The position numbers and the translations under genes are program-made. This document shows positions 8,650-16,377 of a stretch of DNA of 39,273 nt, in pieces. A model generated the notes under the pieces. It saw only the letters and a program-made list of their open reading frames with translations. It was not told where the DNA came from and made no database searches. The stretch is from Fidelibacterota bacterium (GTDB lineage: Bacteria > Fidelibacterota > Marinisomatia > Marinisomatales > Marinisomataceae), in assembly GCA_028140795.1 (NCBI GenBank), contig JAOIOW010000006.1, positions 1 to 39,273 on the forward strand, read 5' to 3'. Numbering within the stretch: the stretch's first letter is position 1; every line of letters starts with the position of its first letter.

Positions 8650-10034
8650 TAGCTAAAAAAAATTTAATGTTTTCTTTAATGAGTGGACTAATGTTAGGTC
8701 TTTCATTTCCACCTTTCCATTTGGGTTTTTTAGCTTGGTTTTTCTTGATTCCACTATTTTATATTTTTGATAAATCAATTAAGCTTTCAGAAAAAATAAT
8801 ATTTTTCTATATAGCAGGTTTTACGAGCTATGCGATAATAACACACTGGGTAGCTTTAAATTCAGGAACTAGTGTTCAGGTTGCAATTATTTCTTATTTA
8901 GCCATATGTATTTTTTATTCATTTTATTGGGTTTTATTTTGCTTGATACTACACTTTTTTAAGAAAAGAAAATTATCAGATAAAATTCAGTTATTATTAA
9001 TTCCTTTTATTTGGGTTTTAATTGAAAATTTAAGAGATATCGGCCCCTTGGCTGCCCCTTGGTTGAATTTTTCTCTTAGTCAAACAGGGTACAATAGATT
9101 GATTCAAATTGTAAGTATTCACGAAGATCTATCTTTATTTATTATTGTCCTGCTGAATATTCTTTTTTATAAGTTTATTTCATTAAAACAAAAAAAATAT
9201 ATTTATAGTTTTATATCAGTTATACTTATTAACGCTCTAATTGGTCAAATATTAATTTCAAATTATAATTCAACAAATTTTCAAAAACAGATTAATGTTT
9301 CAATTGGTCAGCCTGTGATTTATCCAGATGAAAAATGGAATCCAAAATTAAAAGATAGAAATGAAAAAATAATGAATGATCTTTTAGAGAAATCTTTAGA
9401 ATCAGATCCAGATGTCATTGTCTGGCCTGAAGCTGCTTTAACATCATTTTTAGCTGTTCCTGATTCAAAGGAAAGAATTAAACTTCAGGAAAAAATTGCA
9501 GATTCAGTTCTTATAACTGGTATTCCTCAAAGAATGTATTTGAAAAATGAGCTTAAAGTTTATAATAGTGCAATTTTTTTAAGATCAGATGGATTTTATG
9601 ATACCTATCAAAAAATCTTTTTAGTTCCATTTGCAGAATATGTTCCTTTTTTTAAAAACTGGTTATCAAAAATAAATCAGTTTGATGATATGGGAAGTTT
9701 TACTCCAGGAGAAAGTTTTAATACATTTCAAATTGGGGACATTAAATCATCTATTTTAATTTGTTATGATTCTAGCAGCTTCAAAATTGCAAAAAAAATG
9801 GTGAACAAAGGAGCTGAAATAATTTTTGTCATTACTAATGACTCTTATGTTGGTAAAGCTATGCCATATCAGCATTTTGAACATGCAAAATTGCGTTCAA
9901 TAGAATTAGGAGTACCGGTCGTTCAAAGCGCTAATAATGGAATATCTGGTATTATTTTGCCTTCTGGTGAAGTTTTAGTAAGGTCAGAAATTGATGATAG
10001 AAATGTTTTTAATAAAATTATTAGTATTAAATGA
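8646..10034 (+). CDS. lnt: Apolipoprotein N-acyltransferase
   Basis: Adds the third acyl chain to the N-terminal Cys of lipoproteins at the inner membrane. About six hydrophobic helices fill residues 1-205, beginning with GLMLGLSFPPFHLG. The nitrilase-like periplasmic domain follows, with the catalytic triad visible as Glu262 (VWPEAALTSF), Lys323 (YQKIFLVPFAEYVPF) and Cys373 (LICYDSSSF). Length 462 is slightly below E. coli (512). The start is a TTG overlapping the ruvX stop; an ATG at 8667 is an alternative that still keeps the first helix. Its presence implies a diderm envelope with triacylated lipoproteins. The gene overlaps truA by four bases (ATGA). Confidence 0.94.
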   Translation: MIAKKNLMFSLMSGLMLGLSFPPFHLGFLAWFFLIPLFYIFDKSIKLSEKIIFFYIAGFTSYAIITHWVALNSGTSVQVAIISYLAICIFYSFYWVLFCLILHFFKKRKLSDKIQLLLIPFIWVLIENLRDIGPLAAPWLNFSLSQTGYNRLIQIVSIHEDLSLFIIVLLNILFYKFISLKQKKYIYSFISVILINALIGQILISNYNSTNFQKQINVSIGQPVIYPDEKWNPKLKDRNEKIMNDLLEKSLESDPDVIVWPEAALTSFLAVPDSKERIKLQEKIADSVLITGIPQRMYLKNELKVYNSAIFLRSDGFYDTYQKIFLVPFAEYVPFFKNWLSKINQFDDMGSFTPGESFNTFQIGDIKSSILICYDSSSFKIAKKMVNKGAEIIFVITNDSYVGKAMPYQHFEHAKLRSIELGVPVVQSANNGISGIILPSGEVLVRSEIDDRNVFNKIISIK

Positions 10035-10771
10035 CTAGATATAAAATTGTAATTCAATATGATGGTACTAACTTTTCAGGCTTTCAGTCACAAAAAAATC
10101 AAAGCGGAATCCAAGATAAAATTGAATCATCAATATTTGCCTTAAATAATAATAAAAAAGTTAAGATTTATGGGGCAAGCAGAACCGATGCTGGCGTACA
10201 CGCATTAGGTCAAGTTGCTCATTTTGATTTGGATTCTAAGTTAACTGATAAAGAGCTCCAACGAGCAATAAATGCCAGACTTGATAAAGAAATAAGAATA
10301 TCCCATTTGTCAAAAATTGAAGAAAGTTTTCACAGTAGGTTTGATGCAAAGAGTAAAGAGTATAACTATTTATGTTGTTTAAGCGATAATCCTCTGTATT
10401 TGAAAGATCATTATCATGTAAAAAATATTGATATAAAATTATTAATGGAAGTATCAAAAATAATTGAAGGTAAACACAATTTTTTGTCTTTTTCAAAATT
10501 TTCAAACAAACAAAATAACGATTGTGAAATATTTGCTTCAAAATGGGTTTTTGATGATAAAAATCATGAAAAATTATTATATATTATTCATGGAAATAGA
10601 TTTTTACATCATATGGTAAGGTATTTAGTTGGAAGCATGATTGCAGTTAGTCAAAATAAAATTTCAATTGATGATTTTAGGACTTTGTTAAATCAGCCTA
10701 TTAAAGACGCAAAAATATTTAAAGCTCCTTCTAATGGTTTAGTATTAAAGGAAATTTTTTATGAGAATTAA
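10031..10771 (+). CDS. truA: tRNA pseudouridine(38-40) synthase TruA
   Basis: Converts uridines 38-40 of the tRNA anticodon stem-loop to pseudouridine. The catalytic motif GASRTDAGVHALGQ contains Asp53. The N-terminal YKIVIQYDGTNFSGFQSQ segment and the C-terminal FLHHMVRYLVGSMI segment are characteristic. 246 residues is usual. It starts within the lnt stop and ends 11 bases inside the next gene, so it sits in the same coupled run. No anomaly was seen. Confidence 0.96.
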   Translation: MTRYKIVIQYDGTNFSGFQSQKNQSGIQDKIESSIFALNNNKKVKIYGASRTDAGVHALGQVAHFDLDSKLTDKELQRAINARLDKEIRISHLSKIEESFHSRFDAKSKEYNYLCCLSDNPLYLKDHYHVKNIDIKLLMEVSKIIEGKHNFLSFSKFSNKQNNDCEIFASKWVFDDKNHEKLLYIIHGNRFLHHMVRYLVGSMIAVSQNKISIDDFRTLLNQPIKDAKIFKAPSNGLVLKEIFYEN

Positions 10772-11861
10772 GTATATTATTTTAATCATTTTTTTATTTA
10801 CAGGGTGCAATAATACAAAAAAAGAAGACGTTCAAATATCATCTTCTAAATCCACTGCAATTTCTAATGCTATTGAATTAGCAAGTCCAGGAGTTGTGGG
10901 AATATATAGAAGTCAGGAGAGAGTCTTAAGAACATGGAGAGGATATAGAAATTTAAAGCCAGCTTCTTCAAATGGATCAGGATTTATAATTAGTAAAGAT
11001 GGATATATACTAACTAATGCTCATAATATTAGAGATAACTTTTCGTCTGCTGTTATTACAACAGAAATTAATGTTACTGTAGTTGTTCCTGGAGGCCAAA
11101 CCTATGAAGCAATAATAGTTGGAGTGGATACTGTTTCTGATATAGCATTGCTAAAGATTGAAGGAGATGACTTCGAATACTGTAATTTAGGTAATTCTGA
11201 TGATGTTAAAGTTGGCGAATGGGCAATTGCCTTAGGTAATCCTAGAAACTTAATCTCAAATGTTCAATATCAACCCATTGCATCTGCTGGTATCATTAGT
11301 GCAGTCAATGCAGACTTCAGTATTGATTCCAGATCTGGCAGATTATTAGATTCTTCAGGAGAATTGTTACCAGATATAAAATTATTAGATAATATGATAC
11401 AGACTGACGCATCATTAAATCCTGGAAATAGTGGAGGTCCATTAATTGACTCAAAAGGTAATGTTATTGCAATTAACACATTTATGAGATCAGATTCACA
11501 GAATTTAGGATTTGCTATTCCAATAAATTTTGCAAAAAAAATAGCAAATGAATTAAAGCTCAAAGGAGTGATTGATAGAAGAGTTTCTTTTGGATTAAAT
11601 GCCCGACAGTATTTATATGGTCCAGCGAAAGATCAAATTGGGTTATTTATAGATAAGGTAGATTATAATTCGACCGCCATAAACGAAGAGTTGTATAGAG
11701 GGGACATTATAGTTGCAATAGAAGGTTATAAAATTGAATCTTTAGAGGAAATTAAAGCAGTTTTAGTTAAATTAGATTTTAGAGCTGGAGACGAAATTAT
11801 ATTAACAGTTCTTAGAGAAGATAATTTTAAGGATATAAAATTAACATTGGGTGAAGTATGA
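10761..11861 (+). CDS. HtrA/Deg-like serine protease, predicted lipoprotein
   Basis: A trypsin-fold protease followed by one PDZ domain. The catalytic triad is visible: His88 (ILTNAHNI), Asp127 (TVSDIALLKIE) and Ser224 (NPGNSGGPL). The PDZ-like region covers about residues 270-366. The N-terminus is a short signal with a lipobox, LFTGC, placing the lipidated Cys at 16; residue +2 is Asn, not Asp. So it is probably membrane-anchored in the periplasm and would be a substrate of Lnt, encoded two genes upstream. Between GIIS and the catalytic Ser there is an extra loop of roughly 20 residues (about 189-208) compared with E. coli DegP. Likely role: quality control or regulated proteolysis in the envelope (inference). 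Confidence 0.88.
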   Translation: MRIKYIILIIFLFTGCNNTKKEDVQISSSKSTAISNAIELASPGVVGIYRSQERVLRTWRGYRNLKPASSNGSGFIISKDGYILTNAHNIRDNFSSAVITTEINVTVVVPGGQTYEAIIVGVDTVSDIALLKIEGDDFEYCNLGNSDDVKVGEWAIALGNPRNLISNVQYQPIASAGIISAVNADFSIDSRSGRLLDSSGELLPDIKLLDNMIQTDASLNPGNSGGPLIDSKGNVIAINTFMRSDSQNLGFAIPINFAKKIANELKLKGVIDRRVSFGLNARQYLYGPAKDQIGLFIDKVDYNSTAINEELYRGDIIVAIEGYKIESLEEIKAVLVKLDFRAGDEIILTVLREDNFKDIKLTLGEV

Positions 11862-12136
11862 ATAGAAGAAGCATGAAACTTATTATTTTCGGTCTTTGTA
11901 TCGGAGCTTTACTGGGAACTTTTGTTGGAAATATTCTTGCTTTTCTATTACCGGAAGGTAGTGCAGTAAAACAATTTTTTCTAATTTCTTATGATTTTAC
12001 TTTTGGATCAATGAATAGTGATTATCTTATTGATCTCGGTGTTATTGTTATAGATTTTGGTTTTATTTTAAAATTTAATGTTTGTAGTATTATTGGTTTC
12101 GGCATTGCATATTATTTATTAAAATACTTTAGATAA
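11858..12136 (+). CDS. Small membrane protein, DUF4321-like
   Basis: A 92-residue protein with two clear hydrophobic helices, one at the N-terminus (about 8-30) and one at the C-terminus (about 66-90), separated by FGSMNSDYLIDLGVIVIDFG. The pattern GALLGTFVGNILAFLLPEG, then DLGV....FGF.LKFNV, then a closing helix resembles DUF4321 proteins, a family without known function. It overlaps the protease stop (ATGA) and lies 14 bases before tatA. Both neighbours act at the membrane, but nothing in the protein itself reveals a role. Confidence 0.65.
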   Translation: MNRRSMKLIIFGLCIGALLGTFVGNILAFLLPEGSAVKQFFLISYDFTFGSMNSDYLIDLGVIVIDFGFILKFNVCSIIGFGIAYYLLKYFR

Positions 12137-12150
12137 ATTATGAGGTTTAT

Positions 12151-12327
12151 ATGTTCAATTTAGGTACTGGTGAATTAGTTTTAATTTTTTTAATACTTTT
12201 ACTTCTTTTTGGTGGTAAAAGACTTCCTGGCATCGCCAGAGGATTCGCAAATTCTTTAAGAGAGTTTCGTGGGGCTTTAGACGATACAAAGGAAGAAATT
12301 AAAAAATCAGAAAATTCCGATAAATAA
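12151..12327 (+). CDS. tatA: Sec-independent (Tat) translocase subunit TatA
   Basis: A 58-residue protein with a single membrane helix followed by an amphipathic helix, the TatA/E layout. MFNLGTGELVLIFLILLLLF, then the FGGKRLPGIARGF hinge, is diagnostic; the tail is charged (DDTKEEIKKSENSDK). TatA oligomers form the pore-like element for export of folded proteins. It is very short, closer to TatE than to long TatA proteins. GAGG at 12142-12145 lies five bases before the ATG. No tatC is seen nearby. Its small size makes it easy to miss in automated calls. Confidence 0.9.
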   Translation: MFNLGTGELVLIFLILLLLFGGKRLPGIARGFANSLREFRGALDDTKEEIKKSENSDK

Positions 12328-12333
12328 ATTTAG

Positions 12334-13695
12334 ATGAATCCATCTAATTCTTTAGAGCAGAAATTACTTATTATTAAAGATAAAATTTCTGCTAGCAAGA
12401 CAAATTCTGTTATCAGAAATCGTATTAAACGTATTGATTTAAAAAAAACTAGAGAAGGTCTTTTAAAAGATAAAACATTTCTAATAAAAGATAATATTGC
12501 TATCAAGGATGAGCCTTTAACTTGTGCATCAAGTATACTTGAATCATATATTTCTCCATATAATGCAACAGTAATTGATAAAATTGAATTTGAAGGGGGT
12601 GTTATCATCGGTCAAACTAATTGTGATGAGTTTGCAATGGGTTCATCTTCTGAATTTTCGATTTATGGGTCTGTTAGAAATCCTTTTGATCATAATTTAG
12701 TTGCAGGAGGTTCTAGCGGTGGGTCTGCAGCAGCTATTGCCGAAGATCTATCTGACATTGCTTTGGGTTCTGATACTGGTGGTTCGGTAAGGCAACCAGC
12801 TGCGTTTTGTGGTATCTATGGTTTAAAACCATCTTACGGAAGAATATCCAGATATGGCTTAGTAGCCCATGCATCATCTTTTGATACAATAGGTATTATG
12901 TCTAAATCTATTGTAGATGTTTATAACACTTTTTGTACAATTTCAGGTCAAGATCATAAAGATTCAACTAGCGTAGATATTAAGGTTCCTAAAAATCCAT
13001 CTTTTGAAGATTCAAAATTTCCTAAATCAGTTGGAGTAGTTTCTGATAAAATTCTAAAAAATATAAATATTGAAATAGCAGGAAAATATCGCCAGTTAGT
13101 TGATTACTTAAAGTCAAAAAAAGTAAAAATAATTGAAATTGATTTACCTTATTTTAATTATTGTATACCTGCATACTATGTTTTAACCATGGCTGAAGCT
13201 TCTTCAAATTTATCAAGATTTGATGGAGTAAGGTATGGTAATAGAGCCAATACAAAAGACCTCTCAGAGCTTTATATCGAAACTAGGTCAAAAGGATTTT
13301 CAGACGAGGTAAAAAGAAGAATTATGACTGGAACTTATGTTCTCTCCTCAGGGTATTATGATGCATACTTTTCTAAAGCTTTAAAAGTCAGAAGATTAAT
13401 AAAAAATGGTTATTCAGAATTATTTAATAAATGTGAAAATTTATTAATACCTACTACTCCTGAATTACCATTTAAACTTAAAAATAATTTAGAAGATCCA
13501 TTGAAAATGTATTTATCTGATATGTTTACTGTTCCCATAAATTTAGCTGGAATAGCTTCGCTAAATATTCCTGCCGGATTTTCATCTGACAATCTTCCAA
13601 TTGGACTTCAATTAGTTTCTAATTCTTTTAAAGAAGAAACTTTATTCAGTTTAGCTCATATATTAGGTGAAGAGGAAATTTTTGAAGCAAATTAA
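12334..13695 (+). CDS. gatA: Aspartyl/glutamyl-tRNA amidotransferase subunit A
   Basis: Amidase subunit of GatCAB, which converts Glu-tRNA(Gln) (and often Asp-tRNA(Asn)) to the correct amide form. The Ser-cisSer-Lys triad is visible as Lys52 (FLIKDNIAIKD), Ser127 (AGGSSGGSAAA) and Ser151 (GSDTGGSVRQPAAF), with the expected 24-residue spacing between the serines. GLKPSYGRISRYGLVAHASS and the C-terminal NLPIGLQLVSN fit. At 453 residues it is slightly shorter than usual (about 480). gatB and gatC are not in the window. The stop overlaps the batA start by one base. Confidence 0.95.
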   Translation: MNPSNSLEQKLLIIKDKISASKTNSVIRNRIKRIDLKKTREGLLKDKTFLIKDNIAIKDEPLTCASSILESYISPYNATVIDKIEFEGGVIIGQTNCDEFAMGSSSEFSIYGSVRNPFDHNLVAGGSSGGSAAAIAEDLSDIALGSDTGGSVRQPAAFCGIYGLKPSYGRISRYGLVAHASSFDTIGIMSKSIVDVYNTFCTISGQDHKDSTSVDIKVPKNPSFEDSKFPKSVGVVSDKILKNINIEIAGKYRQLVDYLKSKKVKIIEIDLPYFNYCIPAYYVLTMAEASSNLSRFDGVRYGNRANTKDLSELYIETRSKGFSDEVKRRIMTGTYVLSSGYYDAYFSKALKVRRLIKNGYSELFNKCENLLIPTTPELPFKLKNNLEDPLKMYLSDMFTVPINLAGIASLNIPAGFSSDNLPIGLQLVSNSFKEETLFSLAHILGEEEIFEAN

Positions 13696-14660
13696 TGGAA
13701 TTTTTATACCCAAATTTTTTATTTATAATACCATTGTTTTTGGTTTTAATTATTTTTAAAAAATTATTTTTCAAAAAATCTACATCTATTCAAGTTTCCA
13801 ATTTTAACAGTCTTAAAAATTTCTTCGGATATCAGGGTAAGGTTAAAGTATTTTTAATTAATTCTCTCTTTATTATTGCATTAGTTTCTATCATAATAGG
13901 TTTAGCAAGACCTAGAATATCTTCTGTTGATAAAGATATAACAGTAGAGGTTATAGATATCGTTCTTGTATTAGATACAAGCAGTAGTATGCTTGCAGAT
14001 GATTTTAAGCCAAATAGATTGGAAGCTGTTAAAGATGCTGCGAAAGAATTTATTGAAAATAGAAACGGTGATAGAATTGGTTTATTAGTTTTTGGTAAGG
14101 ATACTTTTATACAATGCCCATTAACAATTGACTATAGTGTTTTAAATAATTTATTGTCTGAAGTTACTGTTATGGAGCCTAAATATGATGGAACAGCAAT
14201 AGGTGTTGCTATTGCAAATGGAGTAAATAGGCTCAGAAACAGTGATTCAGAAAGTAAGGTAATTATTCTACTTTCGGATGGAAGTAATAATGTAGGTTCA
14301 ATTGATCCAATTTCAGCAGCAAAAATTGCAAAAGAATATAATATTAAAGTTTATACAATCGGAGCAGGAACCAACCAATCTATCACCCAGATACCTGGAA
14401 GAGGATTTGTAAGAAATGAAATTGATGAAGAAACCTTAAAAGGAATAGCTGAAGTAACAAATGCAAAATATTTTAGGGCTACAGACAAAGAAAGCTTGTC
14501 AGGAATCTATTCAGAAATTGATAATTTAGAAAAATCCGAAATTACTGTAAGTTATTTTTCAAGTTATCAAGAAATTTATATTTGGTTTCTTTCTATTGGA
14601 TTTTTCTTACTCATAATTCATGAAATTTTAAGATCATATTATTTCAGGAGAGTTATATGA
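13695..14660 (+). CDS. batA: BatA: membrane von Willebrand factor A protein
   Basis: First gene of a Bat (Bacteroides aerotolerance) operon. Membrane helices lie at about residues 8-22, 53-71 and 297-313 and flank a VWA domain at about 88-290. The metal-binding MIDAS motif DTSSS is complete at 94-98, with the conserved Thr in YDGTAIG and LLSDGSNNVG. Bat proteins are thought to form an inner-membrane/periplasmic complex tied to stress tolerance; the exact role is unsettled. In many genomes a MoxR ATPase and a DUF58 protein precede batA, but here gatA does. It is coupled to batB by an ATGA overlap. Confidence 0.9.
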   Translation: MEFLYPNFLFIIPLFLVLIIFKKLFFKKSTSIQVSNFNSLKNFFGYQGKVKVFLINSLFIIALVSIIIGLARPRISSVDKDITVEVIDIVLVLDTSSSMLADDFKPNRLEAVKDAAKEFIENRNGDRIGLLVFGKDTFIQCPLTIDYSVLNNLLSEVTVMEPKYDGTAIGVAIANGVNRLRNSDSESKVIILLSDGSNNVGSIDPISAAKIAKEYNIKVYTIGAGTNQSITQIPGRGFVRNEIDEETLKGIAEVTNAKYFRATDKESLSGIYSEIDNLEKSEITVSYFSSYQEIYIWFLSIGFFLLIIHEILRSYYFRRVI

Positions 14661-15652
14661 TCTTTGAATATTTAAACTTTGCTCTTATTTGTTTAGCTGT
14701 ATTTTTTTTAACGATAATCTTTTCATTTTATAGATCAAGTAGATATAGAATTTTCGATAACAAAAATTTTTCAAAAAACTTTTTTAATAGTTTATTTATT
14801 GGCAATTCAAGCACAATGTCATTAAAAATCCTCCTTAGATTAATAGGAATTTTAAGTTTAATAATTGCTATTTCAGGAATGAAGACAGGAATAACTGTAA
14901 AACCCGTTGAAAGAAAAGGTGTTGATATAGTTTTTTGTGTAGATGTTTCTTTAAGCATGGATGCTCAAGATATTAAACCTTCAAGAATTGATAAGGTTAA
15001 ATTTGAACTATCCAAAATCGTTGATAGTCTTGAAGGGGATAGAATTGGCGTTGTAGTTTTTTCTGGCTCAAATTTCCTTTATCTTCCTTTAACAATGGAC
15101 TACGACGCATCAAAACTTTTTATTAAAAGTATTGATACTTCAATGATATCTTCAAGAGGTACTGATATACCAAACGCAATAAAAACCTCAGTTGAAGCTT
15201 TTGATAATGAAGATGATCAACAAAAAATGATTTTCCTTTTTACAGATGGTGAAGATCACAGTGATTTGTCCATTGATGATATATCTTACTTAGTTAATGA
15301 TAGTATTGATCTACACGTTATTGGCGTAGGTAGTTCAAAAGGATCCCTAGTTCCGATTCGCAGTAAGCAAAACTCTTTTTTAAAAGATGAGTCAGGTGAA
15401 TTAGTCCTCTCAAAAATAAATTTAAATTTTTTAAGAGAAATATCTTTATTAAGCAATGGAAAATTATTACGTATCTCAAAGAGTGAGCCAATAAGCGAAA
15501 ATATTATAGATATTATAAAAAAAGGGGAAGACTCTTTAATCAGTTCATTTGAATTTTCAGACTATGAACATAAATTTCAGTATCCATTAGCAGTTGCAAT
15601 ATTACTTCTAATGATATCTTATTTAATTTCGTCAGGTAAAAGAAAAATATGA
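14657..15652 (+). CDS. batB: BatB: membrane von Willebrand factor A protein
   Basis: Same design as its neighbour BatA: helices near residues 8-24 and 56-74, a VWA domain from about 88, and a final helix near 310-327. MIDAS DVSLS is complete at residues 96-100; SRGTDIPNAI and FLFTDGEDHSDL supply the other metal-site loops. The QDIKPSR segment after the MIDAS is typical of BatA/BatB. It starts inside the batA stop and ends inside the batC start (both ATGA), consistent with stoichiometric co-translation of a complex. 331 residues is normal for the family. Confidence 0.9.
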   Translation: MIFEYLNFALICLAVFFLTIIFSFYRSSRYRIFDNKNFSKNFFNSLFIGNSSTMSLKILLRLIGILSLIIAISGMKTGITVKPVERKGVDIVFCVDVSLSMDAQDIKPSRIDKVKFELSKIVDSLEGDRIGVVVFSGSNFLYLPLTMDYDASKLFIKSIDTSMISSRGTDIPNAIKTSVEAFDNEDDQQKMIFLFTDGEDHSDLSIDDISYLVNDSIDLHVIGVGSSKGSLVPIRSKQNSFLKDESGELVLSKINLNFLREISLLSNGKLLRISKSEPISENIIDIIKKGEDSLISSFEFSDYEHKFQYPLAVAILLLMISYLISSGKRKI

Positions 15653-16377
15653 GATTTTTAATAATTATATTACTTTTTTCAAAAGTTGTATCACAGGATA
15701 TAGGACAAAAAATGATTGATAATGGAGATTATGAATCAGCTCTAAATTATTATCAATATTTACTAAATGAAGAGAATTTATCTAAAGATGATATTATCTA
15801 CAATCTAGCTACAATATATTCATCTATAGATAGTATAAAAAAAGCAGAAGAGTTTTTTGATTATGCCATGCAAGATAGTTTAAATCCATCTTCAGAATTA
15901 AGTTATAATCGAGGAAATTTGCTTTATAGATCAAAAATGTTAGATGAAAGTTTGAATTCTTACAGAGATGCACTTCTTAAAAATCCTGAAGACAATGATG
16001 CTAGAAAAAACTATGAATTTGTAAAGAATGAAATTGAAAAAAATCAACAAGCTCAACAACAGAATCAAGACCAGGATGATAATAGCGAAGATTCAGAAAA
16101 TAATGAAAACAACCAAAACGAAGATCAGAATCAACAAAACAAAAACAAGGATGATAATTCAAATAATTCTGATAGAAATCCCGAAAAAAATAATAATGAT
16201 GATGGTCCAAAAAATCAAGATACATCAAAATCAAAACAGCAAGAAAACAACGAAGAAAAACAAATTGAAATTGACCAAAATGTTGAAAATATTTTAAATG
16301 CGATGAAAGAGAATGAAAAAGTAAATAAAAAGCGAAAACAAAACAATTTTTCTAACGAAAGTGGAAAAGAATGGTAA
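15649..16377 (+). CDS. batC: BatC: periplasmic TPR protein with Asn/Gln/Asp-rich linker
   Basis: An N-terminal signal peptide (about 1-16, ending VVSQ) is followed by two or three TPR repeats (about 17-125, with ALNYYQYLL, DIIYNLATIY, LSYNRGNLLY and SLNSYRDALLKNP). Next comes an extreme low-complexity stretch at about 129-208, almost all N, Q, D, E, K and S. A short conserved end follows: VENILNAMKENEKV and a terminal GKEW, which resembles the usual BatC ending. TPRs presumably mediate contacts within the Bat complex. It overlaps batB by four bases and batD by seven. The linker is probably disordered. Confidence 0.82.
   Translation: MRFLIIILLFSKVVSQDIGQKMIDNGDYESALNYYQYLLNEENLSKDDIIYNLATIYSSIDSIKKAEEFFDYAMQDSLNPSSELSYNRGNLLYRSKMLDESLNSYRDALLKNPEDNDARKNYEFVKNEIEKNQQAQQQNQDQDDNSEDSENNENNQNEDQNQQNKNKDDNSNNSDRNPEKNNNDDGPKNQDTSKSKQQENNEEKQIEIDQNVENILNAMKENEKVNKKRKQNNFSNESGKEW

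Noticed and set aside
16001-16297. Extra frames (both strands) over the batC low-complexity region
   Set aside because: They arise from repetitive A-rich codons of the Asn/Gln/Asp linker and have no protein-like features.
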